This document shows positions 1-5,189 of a stretch of 7,651 nucleotides of DNA, piece after piece. The stretch comes from JACNLN01 sp964626495. Its GTDB lineage: Bacteria > Fidelibacterota > Marinisomatia > Marinisomatales > CAZVFT01. The position numbers were made by a program, and so were the translations under genes. How positions within the stretch are numbered: the stretch's first letter is position 1; each line of letters opens with the position of its first letter. Below the pieces are notes generated by a model, which made no database searches, had not been told where the DNA came from, and saw only the letters and a list, made by a program, of their open reading frames with translations. The stretch is taken from NCBI GenBank assembly GCA_964626495.1, contig CAZVFT010000100.1, forward strand, positions 1 through 7,651. Reading direction: 5' to 3'.

Positions 1-71
1 TAATTATACGATTAGCAACAGGTAACACAAAAATGGGTAGCAGAGAGCACGCCTGATCCGTAAAATTAATA
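1..71. other. Left edge, no gene recognised
   Basis: No start-to-stop gene is visible here. Two short stretches resemble parts of the 201-bp repeat that follows: positions 22-36 match 261-275 at 14 of 15 bases (GTAAMACAAAAATGG), and positions 35-51 share the pattern GGGTAGC-N-GA-N-AGCACG with the left half of the palindrome at 213-229. In the repeat these two motifs occur in the opposite order. This may be a worn copy of related repeat DNA, or the tail of something cut by the window edge. Confidence 0.3.
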
Positions 72-87
72 AAGGGTAAACCTTACC

Positions 88-182
88 AACTTTGTGGAAG
101 TTGAAGACAGCTAATAAAATCGTAATTATCTGGAGAATAATTTGATTTTCCAGTCGGACATAAACTTCCGCAAAGTTTTTTT
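88..182 (+). repeat. Distant inverted arms with T run, copy A
   Basis: AACTTTGTGGAAGTT at 88-102 pairs with AACTTCCGCAAAGTT at 163-177: 14 of 15 positions are complementary and the remaining one would be a G-U pair in RNA. The arms enclose about 60 nt. The second arm runs directly into seven T (176-182), so a plus-strand transcript would have an intrinsic-terminator-like end. The arms begin AAC and end GTT, like the compact REP-like hairpins at 822-854 and 1183-1216. The pairing is seen directly; termination is inferred. Confidence 0.6.
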
Positions 183-212
183 AGGAATTTATCCAACCAC
201 AACCACCACAAG

Positions 213-244
213 GGGTAGCGGATAGCACGTGCTATACGCTACCC
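213..244. repeat. 32-bp near-perfect palindrome, copy A
   Basis: Outer arms GGGTAGCG (213-220) and CGCTACCC (237-244) flank one mismatched pair (G221 and A236) and an uninterrupted inner palindrome ATAGCACGTGCTAT (222-235) centred on CACGTG. Symmetry this long suggests a site for a dimeric protein, a cruciform, or a recombination or transposase end. It is unchanged in copy B (1088-1119), while the middle of the repeat has diverged. Confidence 0.85.
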
Positions 245-270
245 AAATTTTTGATGAGGGGTAAAACAAA

Positions 271-807
271 AATGGTGATGCGATACCTACAGGGCATAGT
301 AATTCTGAATGGAGAAAACTCTCAACTGGAGCTTATGCAGTTTACAATAATGACAAAAGTAATGCTGATACTTATGGCTACTTATATAATTGGTATGCCG
401 TTAACGATAGTAGAGGACTTGCTCCTAAAGGGTGGCATATACCTATGGATGAAGAATGGAAAGGGTTAGAAATGTGTTTGGGTATGAGTCAAGGCGAAGC
501 AGATGGCACAGGTTACCGAGGTACAAATGAGGGGAGTAAACTTGCTGGAAGAGCTAACCTTTGGAGTGATGGAGCATTGGAGAACAACACAGAATTTGGG
601 AAAAGCGGCTTTACGGCCCTTCCGGGTGGTTACCGCTATGTCAATGGTGATTTCAACTATATGAGTAACTACGGCTACTTCTGGTCTTCTACAGGGGGCA
701 GTAGTGGCAGCGCGTGGTACCGAAGGCTGGGTTACGGTAGTTCAGGTGTGTACCGGTACTTCGGCCATAAGAAAGGCGGGTTTTCTATTCGTTGTGTCAG
801 GGATTAG
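271..807 (+). pseudogene. FISUMP-domain protein, 5'-truncated
   Basis: This open frame of 178 codons reads as most of a FISUMP domain (TIGR02145 / Fib_succ_major). It opens at NGDAIP, continues with the family signatures YGYLYNWYAVND, APKGWHIP, DEEW, GFTALPGGYR and YFWSST, and closes with the typical FSIRCVRD terminus and a TAG stop. Such domains usually belong to secreted or lipid-anchored surface proteins of unknown role. The expected N-terminus (signal peptide and the IGNQWWMAENL-type stretch) is missing. Upstream in this frame a TAA lies at 262-264, and no ATG, GTG or TTG occurs before the internal ATG at 445, which has no clear ribosome site. The truncation coincides with the right edge of repeat A, so a rearrangement there probably removed the 5' end. 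A 120-residue product from 445 is possible but would be half a domain. Family assignment is strong; the pseudogene status is inferred. Confidence 0.8.
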
Positions 808-821
808 TTGACTATTTATAC

Positions 822-854
822 AACCTTTCAAAGGTTCCGAACCTTTGAAAGGTT
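822..854. repeat. REP-like hairpin 1
   Basis: Two 15-nt arms, AACCTTTCAAAGGTT (822-836) and AACCTTTGAAAGGTT (840-854), are perfect reverse complements around a CCG loop. Each arm is also a self-palindrome about its central base, so the site can fold in several ways. It lies 14 bp after the FISUMP stop and 21 bp before a RAYT-type N-terminus. That is the usual neighbourhood of a repetitive extragenic palindrome and its transposase. There is no T run, so it is not a standard terminator. A second copy is at 1183-1216. Confidence 0.85.
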
Positions 855-875
855 AAGTAGTAGGTTAAGTGTGTT

Positions 876-989
876 ATGAAGTTCATTAAAGACAATTATT
901 ATCACAATTACAATCGTGGCATTGACAAAAACTGTATATTTTATACAAGGGTAAACCTTACCAACTTTGTGGAAGTTGAAGACAGCTAA
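876..989 (+). pseudogene. N-terminal fragment of a RAYT (Y1-type) transposase
   Basis: A 37-codon frame starts at ATG 876 and includes YHNYNRGIDKN followed by IFY. The HxYNRG...IF(F/Y) pattern is the hallmark N-terminus of REP-associated tyrosine transposases (Y1 transposase superfamily, IS200/IS605 relatives), which cut and join single-stranded REP hairpins. Family-like sequence ends about where repeat B begins (947); beyond that the frame runs into the repeat and stops at TAA 987-989. The HUH motif and catalytic tyrosine, expected further on in a protein of roughly 150-250 residues, are absent, so this remnant cannot be active. It follows REP-like hairpin 1, as expected for a REP/RAYT pair. 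The assignment rests on about 24 residues but the motif is distinctive. Confidence 0.7.
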
Positions 990-1057
990 TAAAATCGTTA
1001 TTATCGGGAGACTAATTTGATTTTTCGATCGGACATAAACTTCCGCAAAGTTTTTTT
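963..1057 (+). repeat. Distant inverted arms with T run, copy B
   Basis: The arms AACTTTGTGGAAGTT (963-977) and AACTTCCGCAAAGTT (1038-1052), followed by seven T (1051-1057), are identical to copy A although the sequence between them differs at six positions. Preserved arms with a changing spacer hint that the pairing matters. The T run could end plus-strand transcription coming from the RAYT remnant, but this is unproven. Confidence 0.6.
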
Positions 1058-1087
1058 AGGAATTTATCCAACCACAACCACCACAAG

Positions 1088-1119
1088 GGGTAGCGGATAG
1101 CACGTGCTATACGCTACCC
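1088..1119. repeat. 32-bp near-perfect palindrome, copy B
   Basis: This is base-for-base the same as the palindrome at 213-244: GGGTAGCG and CGCTACCC arms, one mismatched pair, and a central ATAGCACGTGCTAT. Confidence 0.85.
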
Positions 1120-1180
1120 AAATTTTTGATGAGGGGTAAAACAAAAAGCTGAAAAGGTATTTTCTGGAATGATTTTATAT

Positions 1181-1657
1181 TCAACCTTTCAAAGGTTTTA
1201 GAACCTTTGAAAGGTATGAAATATTCACCTGAGGTGGGGGTTGTTTAGTGGTGATTTTTTTAATAATAAAAATAGCAAAAAGTAGAATTGCTAGCAGGAT
1301 TACGGCTTTAATTAGAGTGGATCTAAATTCGAAAGGTGATCTTTCCGGGGGAACGGATTCTTCTGAGTCAGATTCAGGAGTGAGGTCCTCAATGATTGGT
1401 TCGACCTTTTTTGGTAGCTCACCAGTTTCTTTCATATATTCCGTCAATTTTTCAAGAATCTCTTCAGGTTCAGCCCCAATTTCAATGGCATAGGCACGGA
1501 CAAAAAGGCGAACATAGGAGTGTGGAAGAAAAGAAAAATTGCCCTTTTCGATAGCTTCAAGAAAGTTGATATTGACCTTTGTCCGATTTGAAATTTCGGA
1601 AAGATCAATCTTTTGTTCTTCACGCAGGTTTTTTAATTCACTGTAAAAAGTTTCCAA
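1181..1657 (-). CDS. RodZ-like helix-turn-helix membrane protein, short form
   Basis: This 158-residue protein has an N-terminal helix-turn-helix of the RodZ type (HTH_25, about residues 4-72, with LREEQKIDLSEISNRTKV, FLEAIEKGNF and LPHSYVRLFVRAYA). An acidic linker follows (about 85-108), then one membrane segment (about 115-132, LIKAVILLAILLFAIFII) and a short tail. In RodZ the HTH binds MreB inside the cell and a periplasmic domain (DUF4115-like) follows the membrane helix; that domain is absent here. The last 11 residues (YLSKVLKPLKG, 148-158) and the first base of the TGA stop triplet, read on the plus strand at 1183, are supplied by REP-like hairpin 2, so the original 3' end was probably replaced. 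The start is TTG at 1655-1657: an in-frame TAA lies just upstream and AAGGA is well placed. It is the last gene of the porU-maf cluster, 37 bp after maf. The role in cell shape is inferred from the N-terminus only. Confidence 0.75.
   Translation of the reverse strand: METFYSELKNLREEQKIDLSEISNRTKVNINFLEAIEKGNFSFLPHSYVRLFVRAYAIEIGAEPEEILEKLTEYMKETGELPKKVEPIIEDLTPESDSEESVPPERSPFEFRSTLIKAVILLAILLFAIFIIKKITTKQPPPQVNISYLSKVLKPLKG
1183..1216. repeat. REP-like hairpin 2, inside the rodZ-like 3' end
   Basis: The arms AACCTTTCAAAGGTT (1183-1197) and AACCTTTGAAAGGTA (1202-1216) form a 14-bp stem around a TTAG loop. It is a second copy of the element at 822-854; only the loop and the outermost base differ. 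Read on the minus strand it encodes the final 11 residues of the rodZ-like protein and contributes to its stop codon. Confidence 0.85.
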
Positions 1658-1666
1658 TGGAGAATA

Positions 1667-1671
1667 TCCTT
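1667..1671 (-). promoter_or_regulatory. Ribosome binding site of the rodZ-like gene
   Basis: AAGGA on the minus strand lies 9 nt upstream of the TTG at 1657-1655. It overlaps an in-frame TAA, so translation cannot begin further upstream. Together these fix the unusual TTG start. Confidence 0.6.
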
Positions 1672-1694
1672 ATTTAAACTTCCTAATTTTAATA

Positions 1695-2318
1695 TCATTT
1701 AATTATCATTCCAAGCCAATTGTCAGATTGAAATTTCTTCTGAAAAGATGGGCTTCCGAGGAGGGATAAAAATCGTGACAGCGGGAAGCCGACCACGTTA
1801 TAATAACAGCCATTTATTGATTTTACAAAACTTGCTGACCAATCCTGAATTCCATAGGCACCTGCTTTATCAAATGGTTGAGATGTCTCGACATAATACC
1901 GGATCATATCATTTGACAGGGGAAGAAATGTAACATCGGTTCTTTCAAAAAAGTTTTCTGTAGCATTGAGCTGTTTTTTGACCAAAGCGACTCCTGTAAA
2001 TACGCTATGAGTTTTATTAGATAATTTCCTCAACATCTCAATTGAGCCTGATTTCCCCTTAGGTTTTCCAAGGATCATATCATCCAAAACTACAACTGTA
2101 TCAGCACCAATGATAATTCTATCAGGAAATTTCGGGGCAACTAAGTTTGCCTTTAGCATAGCAAAATGCCTGACAAAATCTTCGGGATTTGCTGATGGGT
2201 TGTAATCTTCGTTTACCTGACTTGGGTGAACCTCGATAGGAAATCCGACCTTTTGTAAAATTTCCTTTCTACGGGGGGAACCAGAGGCAAGTATAAATGG
2301 TGTGATTTCAGTCGTCAT
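1695..2318 (-). CDS. maf: Maf family nucleotide pyrophosphatase (YhdE-like dTTPase/UTPase)
   Basis: Maf proteins hydrolyse nucleoside triphosphates, including modified ones, to the monophosphate and pyrophosphate in the cytoplasm. They are regarded as housecleaning enzymes, and some have been tied to septum formation. The 207-residue product shows the family motifs in order: ASGSPRR (11-17), GADTVV (71-76, with the presumed catalytic Asp73), LGKPKG (83-88), the KAGAYGIQD stretch (151-159) and GCYYNVVGFPL (170-180). The AGAYGIQD form is that of the YhdE branch, which prefers dTTP and UTP, rather than the YceF branch. The C-terminal tail is somewhat longer than usual (the family is about 190-200 residues). 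The ATG overlaps the porU stop by 4 bp (ATGA) and has no ribosome site of its own, so translation is probably coupled to porU. Confidence 0.92.
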   Translation of the reverse strand: MTTEITPFILASGSPRRKEILQKVGFPIEVHPSQVNEDYNPSANPEDFVRHFAMLKANLVAPKFPDRIIIGADTVVVLDDMILGKPKGKSGSIEMLRKLSNKTHSVFTGVALVKKQLNATENFFERTDVTFLPLSNDMIRYYVETSQPFDKAGAYGIQDWSASFVKSINGCYYNVVGFPLSRFLSLLGSPSFQKKFQSDNWLGMIIK

Positions 2319-4993
2319 CGATATTTGGCAATTTTTCCGATATAAGTGTTTTTTTCTTCTGTATCAGTAGATTGTGCATCCAGTTGATAGAGGTATACAC
2401 CGTTGGCAATTTGATCTCCAAAATCATCTAGACCATTCCAATTGATGTGAGAGTAGCCATAAAAGAGTTCATTGGACGTCAGATGGGTGACTAACTGTCC
2501 GGCCAGCGTATAAATCCTGATTTTTACGGATGATTTTTTATTAACTTCAAATCCAAACTGAGTATTCGTCTGAAAAGGATTCGGATAGTTAAAAACATTT
2601 GTGAGTATTAGTTCTGTTCCTGCGGATATATTCAATTTAATAGATTTCTGTGATGGATTGTTGGCATTATCCCAAGCCTTTATTGTTATTAAGGATTGGT
2701 TGGTTTGAATATCCAGCAGTGGCAAATCAAGAGTTCCAGAACTGTCACTTCCAGGATCATAAACGAAAAGGTTTGTGAGGTTGTTAGCATTTGATTCATC
2801 TTCATCAAACCAGAGCGAAATACTGTGGCCAATCTCACCAGTGATATTAATTCCTAAGGGATCAGAGATTTTTATTATAATATTGGAGTTTTCATCGATA
2901 TGGTCGCCCCATTCAAGATCTCTTGTTTCCGTATTGAATGAGATGAGGGGTCCATCAACATCTTGGGGGTTGGCAGCACTGCCTGAGAAAATTAGATTTT
3001 CTTTTACTCCAAGACCTTCCCAAAGTTCATTTCCGTTCTCTCCGTACAAGTAAATAGTAAGTCGTCCATCACTTGTCTGGTAATTCACATCCTTTGGAAT
3101 AATAAAATTTCCTTCAAATAGACTTTCTTGAAACGATATCTGACCACGAAATAGAGTTCGACCGGGAAGGGTGTACCATATCGTATCGGTTTCGCTATTT
3201 AAACTGACTCTACGATCACTATCGTATAGAACGGCAAAACCGTTACCTTCGTCAGGTGCTTCAATATTAGTTTGTCCGGAGTAACTACCTTTAGTTAATG
3301 CTACTAAGGAATCAGGAGTCACACTATCCACAATCACAGTGTTTGAGGGAAGGGCGATTCTCAACGCTGGATCTCCTAAAAGGTGGAATCTCTCGTTTCC
3401 ATCACTCCCCCTTTGGACAGTTTGATAAATGATTCCTAACCTATCTGTTGTAACATTTCCTGAGGGGAAAAAATTCTCAAACATGTCAATGGCAAATTTT
3501 GCGTTTGCTGTATAGGTGATTCTCTCGATGGAGGAAATAATAGCTACGGCTCCATTCTGAGGAAGACGTAAAATATCTTCGCACATAGCGTTTCCTTCTG
3601 GATTATCAAACTTCCCCCAGCTGCAAGTAGCAATCAGCCAGATAGGAAGTTTCATTCCAGAATTGATGGAGGACAGGTGGTCTGGTTTGAGTAATCCTTC
3701 CTGTGTCCATTGGTATTCTGATCCATGACCAATATAGTTTAGAAGTACAGTACCCTGTTCAAGGTAATCCAGCAGCGCTTCCGTGGCATCAGGTTTTGAC
3801 ACACCGTAGGTTGATCCATCCTTAACATCAGGAAATTCTTCCATATACAATTTATTTACTTCTAATAATTGAGGAATCAGGTTACTAATATATTCATTGT
3901 TTGTGAGATGTGTGATATCATTCGGATTTGGTCTTTCGAAATCATCGGCTACCAGCGTAATTCTCTGTCGCCACAAACCCATCTCCGGGTCAGATTCATA
4001 ATCGATGATTTTTTCCACAACATTCTCAGCTTCGGTTACTGTTTCTACAGGAAGGCGACCGATTGCCATTTCAGGTACATTACTGCCATCATTCAGATAA
4101 ACGAACCGACTGTCTGAAGAAAAGCTGTTTTTTTTCGGGTAAGTTGGAACAGGATTGGGTCCATCACCAAGCAGCATAACAAATGTTGGGGCTGGAGATT
4201 GCCATCCAGTATCTGAGATTGTATATTTTAGAAATTCACGAATAGTTTCCCACGTCTCCAAATCACCACTCTCATTGAATTCGTCATAGATTGCTTCAAG
4301 GGGGGCAACTATTGAGTTAATACCTTCAGTTGTTCTGTAGTTTGCCAGTTCCTCAGCAACGGTCAGAAATTCCTCAGGTGCGATGATGATATAGTCTGCC
4401 TGAAGTGTAGCATCCTTCAACGTATCTGGAACTATAGGTTGGTATTGAAATCGGTATTTTAGTGAGAGTTCTACTATTTGTCTGGAGGGTGGACGATCCA
4501 ACCAATTTTTTGCAATATTCCAATTCACAATGCGGTTGTGATAAAGTGATGTCTCAAATTTTCCTACTTTTATGGGAGAAAACTTACTTTGCTTAAATAG
4601 TATCGTGAATTGAACGTGTGTAACTAGGGAAAGACTATGTCTATTTTTACCAGAAAAAGGAATGACTTTCAATACACCGACGTTGAGATCTCGAAACTTT
4701 CCTAAGGATTCCCAGGAAATGATTGCCCCAGCTGGATCGTAGTGCAGAGGATATTTTTCCGATAGGGAGTATGTTGATGTTTCCTGGTTATTAACGATAA
4801 TTTGTGGCAGGTTTTTGGTTGGGAGTCCAATTACAAAATAGATTTCGTTAATTTGTGACTCAGATTTTTGCGGGGAATTTTGGACGATTATGGTTAATCG
4901 CTCTGGCGTACTCTGTATAACTTTCCATGTTTGACCAGATAGAGATGTGCAAAGGAAAAGAAATATTAGAGAGATAATCGTATTATTTTTCAC
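2315..4993 (-). CDS. porU: Gingipain-family C25 cysteine peptidase, PorU-type T9SS sortase
   Basis: PorU is the outer-membrane-associated peptidase of the type IX secretion system that removes the C-terminal signal from cargo and links it to a surface anchor. The 892-residue product has a Sec signal peptide (1-20, probably cut before Gln21), a beta-rich prodomain-like region (about 21-195) and a C25 catalytic domain (about 198-548). That domain shows LLGDGPNPVPTY (274-285), MAIGRLPV (309-316), the catalytic histidine in NYIGHG (His423), the catalytic cysteine in IATCSWG (Cys457) and the closing FHLLGDPALRI. A segment typical of PorU follows (about 680-785, with ISDPLGINITGEIGHSI and TIKAWDNANN), then a FlgD-like Ig fold at the C-terminus (about 797-892, NYPNPF and NGVYLYQL). 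It is shorter than the usual 1,100 or more residues. The start is GTG with an in-frame TGA ten codons upstream and only a weak ribosome site. A secreted C25 cargo protease is the alternative, but the post-catalytic segment favours PorU. Confidence 0.8.
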   Translation of the reverse strand: MKNNTIISLIFLFLCTSLSGQTWKVIQSTPERLTIIVQNSPQKSESQINEIYFVIGLPTKNLPQIIVNNQETSTYSLSEKYPLHYDPAGAIISWESLGKFRDLNVGVLKVIPFSGKNRHSLSLVTHVQFTILFKQSKFSPIKVGKFETSLYHNRIVNWNIAKNWLDRPPSRQIVELSLKYRFQYQPIVPDTLKDATLQADYIIIAPEEFLTVAEELANYRTTEGINSIVAPLEAIYDEFNESGDLETWETIREFLKYTISDTGWQSPAPTFVMLLGDGPNPVPTYPKKNSFSSDSRFVYLNDGSNVPEMAIGRLPVETVTEAENVVEKIIDYESDPEMGLWRQRITLVADDFERPNPNDITHLTNNEYISNLIPQLLEVNKLYMEEFPDVKDGSTYGVSKPDATEALLDYLEQGTVLLNYIGHGSEYQWTQEGLLKPDHLSSINSGMKLPIWLIATCSWGKFDNPEGNAMCEDILRLPQNGAVAIISSIERITYTANAKFAIDMFENFFPSGNVTTDRLGIIYQTVQRGSDGNERFHLLGDPALRIALPSNTVIVDSVTPDSLVALTKGSYSGQTNIEAPDEGNGFAVLYDSDRRVSLNSETDTIWYTLPGRTLFRGQISFQESLFEGNFIIPKDVNYQTSDGRLTIYLYGENGNELWEGLGVKENLIFSGSAANPQDVDGPLISFNTETRDLEWGDHIDENSNIIIKISDPLGINITGEIGHSISLWFDEDESNANNLTNLFVYDPGSDSSGTLDLPLLDIQTNQSLITIKAWDNANNPSQKSIKLNISAGTELILTNVFNYPNPFQTNTQFGFEVNKKSSVKIRIYTLAGQLVTHLTSNELFYGYSHINWNGLDDFGDQIANGVYLYQLDAQSTDTEEKNTYIGKIAKYR

Positions 4994-5189
4994 TGTGTTC
5001 TTAGGTCTTGTCTTGATCTTTCATATTTGGATTAATAGCATATCAATTGGGATTGAAATTTCATACTATCAGGTGTAACTTTCAACCAGTAACTTTAGCA
5101 TTTTACGAGAGGCTTGAATTATAGTTCCAGGTCTAAAGTGGGCAGTAAAAATTATCAATGTAAAATTGGAAAATGTGAGGGATAGAATA
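4994..5189. other. Divergent intergenic region, porU / aconitase
   Basis: This AT-rich gap separates the minus-strand porU start from the plus-strand aconitase start, so promoters for both must lie here or in the gene ends. I found no convincing -35/-10 pair on either strand. A TATAAT on the minus strand (5123 down to 5118) lacks a partner at proper spacing, and no Bacteroidota-type -33/-7 pair is clear. No operator-like palindrome stands out. Confidence 0.4.
5177..5182 (+). promoter_or_regulatory. Ribosome binding site of aconitase
   Basis: GAGGGA lies 7 nt upstream of ATG 5190. It favours this start over the in-frame TTG at 5166, which has no such site. Confidence 0.6.

Larger units (their letters stand above)
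72..272 (+). repeat. 201-bp direct repeat, copy A
   Basis: This block matches 947-1147 at a constant offset of 875 bp with six substitutions in 201 positions (about 97% identity) and no gap; all six differences cluster in the middle, around positions 124-153. It begins AAGGGTAAACC and ends GTAAAACAAAAA, so GGGTAAA occurs near both ends in direct orientation. I find no convincing open frame conserved in both copies, so it is probably a non-coding element. It contains distant inverted arms (88-102 with 163-177), a run of seven T at 176-182 and a palindrome at 213-244. The FISUMP fragment starts at its right edge. No target-site duplication is visible at the flanks, so mechanism and family are unknown. 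Confidence 0.9.
947..1147 (+). repeat. 201-bp direct repeat, copy B
   Basis: This is the second copy of the element at 72-272, in the same orientation with six substitutions. It interrupts the RAYT fragment on its left and ends 33 bp before the stop of the rodZ-like gene on its right. The flanks (TTTATAC on the left, GCTGAAAAGG on the right) show no duplicated target. With copy A it bounds a 674-bp block, and homologous recombination between the copies would delete 875 bp. Confidence 0.9.

Noticed and set aside
72..272. Integron attC-like site
   Set aside because: The cassette-like spacing is suggestive, but GTTRRRY/RYYYAAC core sites in the right arrangement are absent; GGTAAAC and GGGTAAA do not fit, and no integrase is in the window.
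251..469. Open frame of 72 codons in a phase different from the FISUMP frame
   Set aside because: It overlaps the recognisable FISUMP coding frame, resembles no family, and starts inside the 201-bp repeat.
947..1147. CRISPR or short tandem repeat array
   Set aside because: There are only two copies of 201 bp with an 875-bp period and gene fragments between them; no short regular repeats are seen.
1148..1200. C-terminal remainder of the RAYT after repeat B (frame reading AEKVFSGMILYSTFQRF)
   Set aside because: It is too short, lacks any transposase motif, and runs into the REP hairpin on the strand opposite the rodZ-like gene.
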